Below are positions 34,929-44,611 of a stretch of DNA of 64,000 nt, in pieces; the stretch's first letter is position 1, and each line of letters begins with the position of its first letter. A program made the position numbers and the translations under genes. The DNA comes from Begonia masoniana. Taxonomy: Eukaryota; Streptophyta; Magnoliopsida; Cucurbitales; Begoniaceae. The stretch is from NCBI GenBank assembly GCA_022432975.1, contig CM039512.1:34531730-34595729 (forward strand), in the 5' to 3' direction. The notes under the pieces were generated by a model, which was given only the letters and a program-made list of their open reading frames with translations, was not told the origin of the DNA and made no database searches.

Positions 34929-36268
34929 CATGAACATCAAGATTCCTTTGATCGAGATCCTCACCTTCCAATTCGTCACCTACATCATAAGGCTCAAACT
35001 ATAAGCCTAATGCTTAGTAAGGAGTGCACTAAACATAACATATACACGAATGCATGACTTTCGTAAAACATGTTCATATCATTTACTTAACGTTTCATTC
35101 ATGAGGAAAAAGGGGGGAATTTACGCAAGAGTAGGTACAGGCACTAACTTGCCCTCGTCTACCTCGTAGACCACATGACTTGCCCTCGTCTACCTCGTAG
35201 ACCACATGACTTGCCCTCGTCTACTTCGTAGACCAAATCACTTGCCATGAACGTGCCCTGTGCCATACTCGCTAATTACCCACACTTGACCATTTCATAC
35301 ATTACATGTTCTTTACTTCTTTTTAATAAAACGTGCGTGTAAAAACATTTCATATACCCTTGAAGGAAAAACATGACGCATGAGAGAATTGGACATAAAA
35401 CATCACTAAAAAAATGAGCCATCATCATATGACATATCATAAGTACAAATTTCTTAGTACCTTCATGATGTAAGGCCCTAATGGCCGAAAGCCTACACAC
35501 CCACTTACCTGGATTCCTTAGCAATGTCGTGCCTTCAATCGAAACCTTTTCCACCTAGAGATATCATACTTCAATGTTAAGCATACCCTAAACAAATCTG
35601 AATTCAAAGCTGTAAAAATCCTAACTAAGAAATCACCTACAAATCTAGTTTCAACCTCTAAGTTATTTAGCCGAGCACCTTGTGTGCATTGCTTAACCCA
35701 AATAACATCAATGACGTTGTGAAAAAAACTACACGATTCATTCTAATGCTAGATCCTCAACTTAAACGTTAATAATATCCCGAATCCTAACACGAATGCC
35801 ATTAACAATAAAACTTGAAGATGCTACTACTATATATTACATCGATTGGCTCTAAATCCTCAAATGTCGATCACCAGTTATCCCAAAATTGTAGACTAAA
35901 GTGAATGAATCAATTAAATCTTACCTAGAGCCTTAAATTTTGAAGAGGAAGACGAACCAATGATCGTTGTCGAAGGAGATTGCAAGCTGTGAGGGAGGGG
36001 AGCTCTGGGGGAAAATCGCTCGAAGAGGAAAGACGGCTACAGAAAATGAGGGAGGGGTTTTAGGTGAGGTTTTAGATTTCCTTTCCTTATATATATAAGC
36101 TTTTCTTACCCTTAATTACAAGTTTGCCATCAGACTTAACTTCCTCACAAAATAAGTGCCTCCTAAACAATTACCGACGTACAAACTCCAATGAAGATAA
36201 ATCTTTCGTTAATAACTCAGTTTTGTGAGTCACAAAATTATTACCTGATCAAAGTGTTGGACGTTACA
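34929..36268 (-). mobile_element. Right-hand part of the solo LTR 24474-36268
   Basis: 1340 bp continuing the outer solo LTR after element P. No coding sequence. It holds the U3 block and a 31-bp triplicated unit. Confidence 0.8.
35147..35239 (+). repeat. 31-bp tandem repeat, 3 copies
   Basis: Units start at 35147, 35178 and 35209 with the core ACTTGCCCTCGTCTACCTCG. It sits in the LTR interval occupied by minisatellites in related LTRs. Confidence 0.9.
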
Positions 36269-36364
36269 CCTTTGCCATGTCATTGAGCCATGTTCCACCC
36301 ACATTTGTACCTACAATTTCCTACCTTTAAATGTAGGCTCTTCCTTGGGCTAAGGCTTCCTTTG
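36269..36364 (-). mobile_element. 5' LTR of element B, piece 2
   Basis: Matches about 7576-7671 of the 3' LTR. Bounded left by TSD CCTTT and right by TSD CTTTG (36360-36364). Confidence 0.85.
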
Positions 36365-36844
36365 TGTAATATCCGGCTCGTACGGATTTTTAGAATATTA
36401 TTATTATATTATTGGATGATATTTTTGCAAATGTGTCAAATCAGTTCTGTTTTACGAAAAGAAAGCGTCATGACGATCCTAACAATTAATAGGAATTTTA
36501 AGGAAATTATGAGAATTTTCGGAGATTAAACGCTACATTCCGAGTAATTACCTCTATCGTAATGTAGATGACGTTTTAGTAAAAATAGTAAACGGGGTCC
36601 GTTTTGCAAACGGATAGTTTTATTAAATCCCAAATAATAAGGTGGACTTGTTGGTGAAATAAGGAGATTTGGTGAAACCGGATAGTTGACCAATTAATGA
36701 AACGAAGGACGAAACAAATATAAAATATGTACTAAGGGCAAAATGGTAATTTTGCAAACTAAATTTCATTAAAATCCATTTTGTCACGACCCTACCCGTA
36801 ATGTCGCTTTTTTTTTTTCTTTTACTTTAACTGTACCTAAAGCG

Positions 36845-36926
<82 letters not shown>
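36845..36926 (+). repeat. 82-base A homopolymer
   Basis: An uninterrupted A run near the LTR end (poly-T in element orientation). A shorter A run occurs at about 53526-53548 in the related LTR, though in the opposite sense relative to that LTR. The true length is uncertain because long homopolymers are error-prone. Confidence 0.9.
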
Positions 36927-36931
<5 letters not shown>

Positions 36932-36999
36932 AATCAATTAATCAATAAAGAAAACAATTAATTAAAAACATTTTTTTTTTTTATAAAGTGGCCTGAGCT

Positions 37000-37069
37000 G
37001 GTGGCGATTGCTCGCCACAAAACTGGCGAGCAATCGCCACCAGGCGATTGCTCCCAGCGAGCAATCGCC
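37000..37069 (-). repeat. Hairpin cassette in LTR 36782-42066
   Basis: 37000-37041: 18-bp perfect arms containing GGCGATTGCTCGCC, loop CAAAAC. 37043-37069: 11-bp arms GGCGATTGCTC / GAGCAATCGCC, loop 5. A weaker 8-bp pair (TCGCCCAA / TTGGGCGA) follows. The cassette lies 218-287 bp before the LTR end and about 30 bp from the minisatellite. Confidence 0.95.
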
Positions 37070-37101
37070 CAAAGCGATTGCCCCTTGGGCGATTTACAGG
37101 G

Positions 37102-40100
37102 GAGAAACATACGTCTTGCCCCGTGAGAAACATACGTCTTGCCCCGTGAGAAACATACGTCTTGCCCCGTGAGAAACATACGTCTTGCCCCGTGAGAAAC
37201 ATACGTCTTGCCCCGTGAGAAACATACGTCTTGCCCCGTGAGAAACATACGTCTTGCCCCGTGAGAAACATACGTCTTGCCCCGTGAGAAACATACGTCT
37301 TGCCCCGTGAGAAACATACGTCTTGCCCCGTGAGAAACATACGTCTTGCCCCGTGAGAAACATACGTCTTGCCCCGTGAGAAACATACGTCTTGCCCCGT
37401 GAGAAACATACGTCTTGCCCCGTGAGAAACATACGTCTTGCCCCGTGAGAAACATACGTCTTGCCCCGTGAGAAACATACGTCTTGCCCCGTGAGAAACA
37501 TACGTCTTGCCCCGTGAGAAACATACGTCTTGCCCCGTGAGAAACATACGTCTTGCCCCGTGAGAAACATACGTCTTGCCCCGTGAGAAACATACGTCTT
37601 GCCCCGTGAGAAACATACGTCTTGCCCCGTGAGAAACATACGTCTTGCCCCGTGAGAAACATACGTCTTGCCCCGTGAGAAACATACGTCTTGCCCCGTG
37701 AGAAACATACGTCTTGCCCCGTGAGAAACATACGTCTTGCCCCGTGAGAAACATACGTCTTGCCCCGTGAGAAACATACGTCTTGCCCCGTGAGAAACAT
37801 ACGTCTTGCCCCGTGAGAAACATACGTCTTGCCCCGTGAGAAACATACGTCTTGCCCCGTGAGAAACATACGTCTTGCCCCGTGAGAAACATACGTCTTG
37901 CCCCGTGAGAAACATACGTCTTGCCCCGTGAGAAACATACGTCTTGCCCCGTGAGAAACATACGTCTTGCCCCGTGAGAAACATACGTCTTGCCCCGTGA
38001 GAAACATACGTCTTGCCCCGTGAGAAACATACGTCTTGCCCCGTGAGAAACATACGTCTTGCCCCGTGAGAAACATACGTCTTGCCCCGTGAGAAACATA
38101 CGTCTTGCCCCGTGAGAAACATACGTCTTGCCCCGTGAGAAACATACGTCTTGCCCCGTGAGAAACATACGTCTTGCCCCGTGAGAAACATACGTCTTGC
38201 CCCGTGAGAAACATACGTCTTGCCCCGTGAGAAACATACGTCTTGCCCCGTGAGAAACATACGTCTTGCCCCGTGAGAAACATACGTCTTGCCCCGTGAG
38301 AAACATACGTCTTGCCCCGTGAGAAACATACGTCTTGCCCCGTGAGAAACATACGTCTTGCCCCGTGAGAAACATACGTCTTGCCCCGTGAGAAACATAC
38401 GTCTTGCCCCGTGAGAAACATACGTCTTGCCCCGTGAGAAACATACGTCTTGCCCCGTGAGAAACATACGTCTTGCCCCGTGAGAAACATACGTCTTGCC
38501 CCGTGAGAAACATACGTCTTGCCCCGTGAGAAACATACGTCTTGCCCCGTGAGAAACATACGTCTTGCCCCGTGAGAAACATACGTCTTGCCCCGTGAGA
38601 AACATACGTCTTGCCCCGTGAGAAACATACGTCTTGCCCCGTGAGAAACATACGTCTTGCCCCGTGAGAAACATACGTCTTGCCCCGTGAGAAACATACG
38701 TCTTGCCCCGTGAGAAACATACGTCTTGCCCCGTGAGAAACATACGTCTTGCCCCGTGAGAAACATACGTCTTGCCCCGTGAGAAACATACGTCTTGCCC
38801 CGTGAGAAACATACGTCTTGCCCCGTGAGAAACATACGTCTTGCCCCGTGAGAAACATACGTCTTGCCCCGTGAGAAACATACGTCTTGCCCCGTGAGAA
38901 ACATACGTCTTGCCCCGTGAGAAACATACGTCTTGCCCCGTGAGAAACATACGTCTTGCCCCGTGAGAAACATACGTCTTGCCCCGTGAGAAACATACGT
39001 CTTGCCCCGTGAGAAACATACGTCTTGCCCCGTGAGAAACATACGTCTTGCCCCGTGAGAAACATACGTCTTGCCCCGTGAGAAACATACGTCTTGCCCC
39101 GTGAGAAACATACGTCTTGCCCCGTGAGAAACATACGTCTTGCCCCGTGAGAAACATACGTCTTGCCCCGTGAGAAACATACGTCTTGCCCCGTGAGAAA
39201 CATACGTCTTGCCCCGTGAGAAACATACGTCTTGCCCCGTGAGAAACATACGTCTTGCCCCGTGAGAAACATACGTCTTGCCCCGTGAGAAACATACGTC
39301 TTGCCCCGTGAGAAACATACGTCTTGCCCCGTGAGAAACATACGTCTTGCCCCGTGAGAAACATACGTCTTGCCCCGTGAGAAACATACGTCTTGCCCCG
39401 TGAGAAACATACGTCTTGCCCCGTGAGAAACATACGTCTTGCCCCGTGAGAAACATACGTCTTGCCCCGTGAGAAACATACGTCTTGCCCCGTGAGAAAC
39501 ATACGTCTTGCCCCGTGAGAAACATACGTCTTGCCCCGTGAGAAACATACGTCTTGCCCCGTGAGAAACATACGTCTTGCCCCGTGAGAAACATACGTCT
39601 TGCCCCGTGAGAAACATACGTCTTGCCCCGTGAGAAACATACGTCTTGCCCCGTGAGAAACATACGTCTTGCCCCGTGAGAAACATACGTCTTGCCCCGT
39701 GAGAAACATACGTCTTGCCCCGTGAGAAACATACGTCTTGCCCCGTGAGAAACATACGTCTTGCCCCGTGAGAAACATACGTCTTGCCCCGTGAGAAACA
39801 TACGTCTTGCCCCGTGAGAAACATACGTCTTGCCCCGTGAGAAACATACGTCTTGCCCCGTGAGAAACATACGTCTTGCCCCGTGAGAAACATACGTCTT
39901 GCCCCGTGAGAAACATACGTCTTGCCCCGTGAGAAACATACGTCTTGCCCCGTGAGAAACATACGTCTTGCCCCGTGAGAAACATACGTCTTGCCCCGTG
40001 AGAAACATACGTCTTGCCCCGTGAGAAACATACGTCTTGCCCCGTGAGAAACATACGTCTTGCCCCGTGAGAAACATACGTCTTGCCCCGTGAGAAACAT

Positions 40101-40873
40101 ACGTCTTGCCCCGTGAGAAACATACGTCTTGCCCCGTGAGAAACATACGTCTTGCCCCGTGAGAAACATACGTCTTGCCCCGTGAGAAACATACGTCTTG
40201 CCCCGTGAGAAACATACGTCTTGCCCCGTGAGAAACATACGTCTTGCCCCGTGAGAAACATACGTCTTGCCCCGTGAGAAACATACGTCTTGCCCCGTGA
40301 GAAACATACGTCTTGCCCCGTGAGAAACATACGTCTTGCCCCGTGAGAAACATACGTCTTGCCCCGTGAGAAACATACGTCTTGCCCCGTGAGAAACATA
40401 CGTCTTGCCCCGTGAGAAACATACGTCTTGCCCCGTGAGAAACATACGTCTTGCCCCGTGAGAAACATACGTCTTGCCCCGTGAGAAACATACGTCTTGC
40501 CCCGTGAGAAACATACGTCTTGCCCCGTGAGAAACATACGTCTTGCCCCGTGAGAAACATACGTCTTGCCCCGTGAGAAACATACGTCTTGCCCCGTGAG
40601 AAACATACGTCTTGCCCCGTGAGAAACATACGTCTTGCCCCGTGAGAAACATACGTCTTGCCCCGTGAGAAACATACGTCTTGCCCCGTGAGAAACATAC
40701 GTCTTGCCCCGTGAGAAACATACGTCTTGCCCCGTGAGAAACATACGTCTTGCCCCGTGAGAAACATACGTCTTGCCCCGTGAGAAACATACGTCTTGCC
40801 CCGTGAGAAACATACGTCTTGCCCCGTGAGAAACATACGTCTTGCCCAGTGAGAAACATACATTTTGACCCGT
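37102..40873 (-). repeat. 23-bp minisatellite, about 163 near-identical copies
   Basis: The plus-strand unit begins GAGAAACATACGTCTTGCCC and ends CGT. Unit starts at 37102 and 40805 are exactly 161 periods apart, so no net indel has accumulated. Variation is confined to the right edge (CCCAGT at 40828; degenerate units from 40851, with further decayed traces to about 40915). This is the older edge, and the homogeneous part looks recently amplified. It starts about 1.2 kb into the LTR, the same place as the 22-bp array at 51355-52487. Confidence 0.97.
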
Positions 40874-42066
40874 GGAAACCTACACTGTGAGAATCATAAC
40901 ATTTGACGCGTGAGAAACATTACATCGTTCACATGATCGTTCGTTCATTTAACTTTTCATTAAAACATGCTGCTAAATAGTCGTATGCATTTTAGATAAA
41001 ACATGATGCACTGAGGGGTAACATACCTAAGGAAAAACCTATCGACATGAGCACTACCTAAATCGTTAAGGCACTACTTAAACTATCCGTCTTTCCTTAC
41101 TACCCGTCTTTCCTTAAACTACCCGTTATAACCACTTTCTTATAACAGTCAACATTATCAACATTGTACGACGCAGGGCCTTAGTGGCCGGAAAGCCTAA
41201 CGCTCACTTACCTGGCGTCCTAAATATGCCGAGCACTGTCCTTTGAGCTTGAGTTACCTAGAGCATTTAACATCACATCATTAATATCGATTTTCAAACA
41301 TCGAATCTAAACAATCGACTTCTCTAGCTAGGACAAATCCTTCTAAAACTCTAATCCTTTTCTTTCGGGCATTTCATCGAACACTTAGTGCTCATTAACT
41401 TCAAAACTCCATTAATGGTGTTTTACCAACCTCCAACAACCTAGATTTCACATTAAACATCATCCAACGCCATTAATCTACTCCAACAACCTAGATTTAA
41501 CTTTAAACATCATCAATGAATAATAAATAAACAACCCTAACTATTTCTAACAAAACCCCTAAATTTCCTCACAAACCCTAACTCAAAACAAACCCTAAAA
41601 ACGACAACCAACTCGACTAAAGCATAGGGCTTACTTGGAGGGTCGATTTGATGAAGAAAACTTGAAGGAAGAATCGCCAAAATGGAGGAGTAGATCGACG
41701 TTGAAGATTGGCGATGGAGAAGAGAGGAAATCGCCAAAATGGAGAGGGTTTCGTGCGTGGAGGAGAAGGTGAGAAAGAGAGAGAGAGAACTTAGCTTTTA
41801 ATAGAATTTTGATTTTAAAATTTACTTAAATGCCCTTAGTAAATTTTCTAACTTAAACCATTATTCCATCTATCGGTTCAATTTCTCCGAAATTCCCTTA
41901 TCTCTCCAAATATTTCTATTTATTCTTAGGGCTCTAACGAAACTTCCCGTTGGCCATTTGGATCTAATTTACCATTTTTACGAATTAAAACTCTATAATT
42001 ACTTAAAATACTAAAACCCGAAACCCATGGTTCGAAATTCCTAAAACGAACATCTCGGGCGTTACA

Positions 42067-42507
42067 TCCTTCCCTCCTTATTTAGAATTTTGTCCCCAAA
42101 ATTACATACCTGAACAATTCTGGATATCTGTCCATCATGTCCTGCTGTCGCTCCCACGTTGCTTCCTCTACGTTTTGATTTCTCCACAGCACTTTAACAA
42201 GAGGGATTGACTTATTGCGCAGGACCTTAACCGAAGACTCCATAATCTGTACCGGCCTTTCTTCATAGGTCAATGTTGGCCGTATCTCAAGATCCACTGA
42301 TTCTACCACGTGCGTAGGATCCCGTATACACTTCCTCAGCATCGACACGTGGAAGACATTATGCACACCTTCCATAGACAACGGAAATTGAAGCCTATAC
42401 GCTGTAGCTCCAATCCTTTCTGTAATCTGAAACGGTCCAACAAACCGTGGATTTAACTTTCCTCTTTTACCAAAGCGAACAACGCCTTTAAATGGTGAAA
42501 CTTTCAA
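42067..42507 (-). pseudogene. Tekay-like integrase C terminus with chromodomain-like tail
   Basis: Minus strand, from about 42507: [66 protein letters not shown] and VLWRNQNVEEATWE, ending near 42082. It is the 3' end of the pol belonging to LTR 36782-42066. Everything upstream was replaced by LTR sequence at about 42508. Close in sequence to element D's C terminus. Confidence 0.85.
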
Positions 42508-42903
42508 AAATACTTTTATTTGGATTTTTATGAACTGCTTGGTGATTTTGTAAACAGGAGGATATGTCACACTTTTAAACGGAACCATGCAGTTTGTTTT
42601 CATGAAAATGTACTTTATTTTAATCGTGTTTAGAGTCGGTTTTGGGCAGAGTTACGAGAACGTATGAATGTTTGGAAAGTTTATGTAAAATGTATAATTG
42701 AAATGGAGATAGAAATGATATTGTGAAGAAGTGATAAGTTGATAAATTGAGGAATGATAGAAGGTTGAGTGGTTTTATGTAAACTGTTTTTGTATGATAA
42801 ATGAATTTTCTTTAAAGGTTTTCGAGGATGTTTTTAATTGATTTAGAGGCTTAAAAAGAAAAATTTTATACGGGAGATTAGGAATAGTAAAGGGGTCGTT
42901 ACA
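42508..42903 (+). mobile_element. Tekay-type LTR 3' fragment
   Basis: Matches about 34165-34928 in outline (ATTTTTATGAACTGCTTGGT ... GGGGTCGTTACA) but lacks the hairpin cassette. Its 5' part is missing. Confidence 0.65.
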
Positions 42904-44088
42904 AGCCATGCAAAACAACTCGTATTTTCGTTACGGAAAACTATGATGCACGTCAACCATTATGCAACCAAACCCAACAAAACACAACACGAAATAAATA
43001 ACCCTACCGTTCCATGGTGTAGGCCCGAAGGCGAAAGAAAGCTACCACTACTTACCTGGACGCTCGGTTTTCCACTTGTTCACTTAACTCGGCCAATTCA
43101 CACGCTCGATAACCTAAAACAACGTAAACTTAGTTTGATAAGCTATCAATAAATTCTAAAAGATTTTCTAACTAAAACTTAACAAACCTAAAACACACCT
43201 CACACTTCAAATACTAAACCCGATTTTTAGACAATTTACCGACGTCCAACATTAAACGGCCATAACTTTCTCGTTATTCAACAGGATTTCGATGTGCCAC
43301 CCCAACTCGGAAACCTCTACACGTCTACTATCCATTGAATTACTCAAATTAACCAAACAATTACTTTGGCCAGCCCGAAATTCCCAAAGACAGAATCGGC
43401 CCTAAAGTGTTCTTAAACCGTTTTTGTGTAACCTTCTTTCAATCCTCCATCTAACCCCTCTAACAACCTAAATCACTCCATTCAACAACTAAACTACCAA
43501 AATAGGAAAGAAATCTAACATCTAAACTCAATTTTTCGGAATCTCTAACCTAGGGTTTCCTAAAATTAACCAAACTCAACCAAAATACATAAAAACACTT
43601 CTAAACTCCATCTAAATGTACACAAACCAAAACCTAAGAGAAATTACCTTGAAAAGTCTTCAATAGATGAAGAAAGGAGGAAGGGGATCGATGGCTATGG
43701 AGGAGAAGGAGAGAAGCTCGATGAAGATGAAGAAAAAATGGAAACTCACCTTTTTCACCTAAGAATTTTGTCCACTTTTGCATTTCATCCACTAATCTTT
43801 TCAAAATTGTAAAACCACCCTCAAACTTTATCCCCCAATTTCTCCAACATGAATGCCTTGTTATTGCACCAATTTTCTTCCATTTCTTTCAATTACATGT
43901 TACATTTCTATTGGTTGAAACACAAAAACACCTTTTGACTTTTCCATTTAGTGGTTTGAATAGTCAAACCTCCTTTTCTTCTTTTTGCATACCTTAATTC
44001 CAAATCCACTCTCAACACCTTTCATTAATCTTTTCTACCCGTCTACCCTAAGACATATGTGCGTTACAGGAAATTCTCGGGTGTTACA
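42904..44088 (-). mobile_element. LTR 5' fragment, minus orientation
   Basis: Starts TGTAACACCCGAG at 44088. A block around 43010-43060 matches the LARD LTR at 13825-13880 and 18875-18925 (CCTACCGTTCC, TGGTGTAGG). Left side truncated. No coding sequence. Confidence 0.6.
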
Positions 44089-44133
44089 GAAATTGACGGA
44101 AAGGAACGAGGGATAGGGAGCAGGGGCAGAGGA

Positions 44134-44280
44134 CTTGGCGAATTGTCGCCAAGCCAGGCGATTCAATCGCCTCCCTCTGGAGAAATCCAGAGGGGATGGC
44201 GATTGCTTGCCACAAACTGTGGCGAGCAATCGCCACAGGCTGGGGCGATTATTCGCCCCATTTATGGGCGAATAATCGCC
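44134..44280 (+). repeat. Hairpin cassette in the outer LTR of 36365-44490
   Basis: 44134-44153 (CTTGGCGA / TCGCCAAG); 44156-44172 (AGGCGATT / AATCGCCT); 44173-44194 (CCCTCTGGA / TCCAGAGGG, loop GAAA); 44197-44235 (17-bp arms with GGCGATTGCTTGCCAC, one wobble mismatch); 44244-44280 (15-bp arms GGCGATTATTCGCCC / GGGCGAATAATCGCC). They lie 210-356 bp before the LTR end. Confidence 0.95.
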
Positions 44281-44490
44281 TCCCTTTTTATTTATTAATT
44301 AATTGTTTAATTAATTTAAGTTTTAATTAAATTAATTTAGTTTTTATTTAATTTGTTTTAAAGGTTAGAATTCAATTCCGATTTCGATTCTGGTTTCGAT
44401 TTCGGTTTAGTTCCTGCTTAGAGTTTAGTTAAAGATATTATGATAAAAAAAAATAGTACGGAAATTGGGTACAGTATTAGGGTCGTTACA

Positions 44491-44611
44491 CTTTGGACTC
44501 CTTTTAATGAAGAGAAAATCCATAAGAGTGGAGAGCTTCTTAACTTGGATGGCCAAGTCTTCAACCCATATTCCACCAACATTCATCTAACCCTAACCAC
44601 ACAATCTAATG
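44491..44611 (-). mobile_element. 5' LTR of element B, piece 3 (truncated outer edge)
   Basis: Matches 7667-7788 of the 3' LTR up to ACAATCTAATG, then homology stops at 44611. The remaining U3 edge of about 265 bp and any TSD are lost. Confidence 0.8.

Larger units (their letters stand above)
24474..36268 (-). mobile_element. Solo LTR (TSD CCTTT), host of two further insertions
   Basis: TGTAACAACCC at 24474 and ...ACGTTACA at 36268 are the two ends. CCTTT flanks at 24469-24473 and 36269-36273. Its own sequence is 24474-24918, 26998 to about 27397, and 34929-36268, about 2.2 kb in total. In minus orientation the U3 part is at the right, with the conserved block around 35470-35530 shared with the LTRs at 26290-26350, 41170-41230 and 50990-51050. 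The left part carries repeated CGTCCACAGACC and CACGTGAC motifs. Confidence 0.8.
36782..42066 (-). mobile_element. 5.3-kb minisatellite-inflated LTR
   Basis: Minus orientation: starts TGTAACGCCCGAG at 42066, next to the tract AAGGAGGGAAGGA (42067-42079), and ends GGGTCGTGACA at 36782. It shares its first 1.2 kb with the solo LTR 50126-53588. The length is due to the 23-bp array, which runs almost directly into the hairpin cassette. About 0.7 kb present between these points in 50126-53588 is missing here. Confidence 0.85.
36365..44490 (+). mobile_element. Composite insertion in element B 5' LTR (TSD CTTTG)
   Basis: Ends are TGTAATATCCGG (36365) and GGGTCGTTACA (44490), with CTTTG at 36360-36364 and 44491-44495. 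The outer layer is a Tekay-type LTR: 36365-36781 is its 5' part and 44089-44490 its 3' part. Between them are a minus-oriented 5.3-kb LTR (36782-42066), the end of its pol (42067-42507), a plus LTR fragment (42508-42903) and a minus LTR fragment (42904-44088). The order implies several insertions with deletions, which I cannot fully resolve. Confidence 0.75.
6509..44611 (-). mobile_element. CRM-like LTR retrotransposon B, heavily interrupted
   Basis: This is one minus-strand element reassembled from fragments. The 3' LTR is 6509-8053, the pol remnants are 8054-9073 and 10155-10622, and gag is 21200-22314. The leader and primer-binding site are 22315-23388. The 5' LTR is in three pieces: 23391-24473, 36274-36359 and 44496-44611. 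The LTR pieces match the intact 3' LTR in order, and each break coincides with an insertion flanked by a 5-bp TSD (CCTTT, CTTTG). The outer edge of the 5' LTR is lost at 44611. B is inserted in the integrase of copy A. It is older than everything nested in it. Confidence 0.8.

Noticed and set aside
36958..40863. 1301-, 1292- and 1239-codon minus-strand open frames
   Set aside because: They are products of the 23-bp tandem repeat, which is open in all three minus frames and encodes the same peptide. No domain, promoter or codon signature of a gene.
37102..40873. Resemblance to a CRISPR array
   Set aside because: The repeats are directly contiguous with no unique spacers, and the context is a plant LTR.
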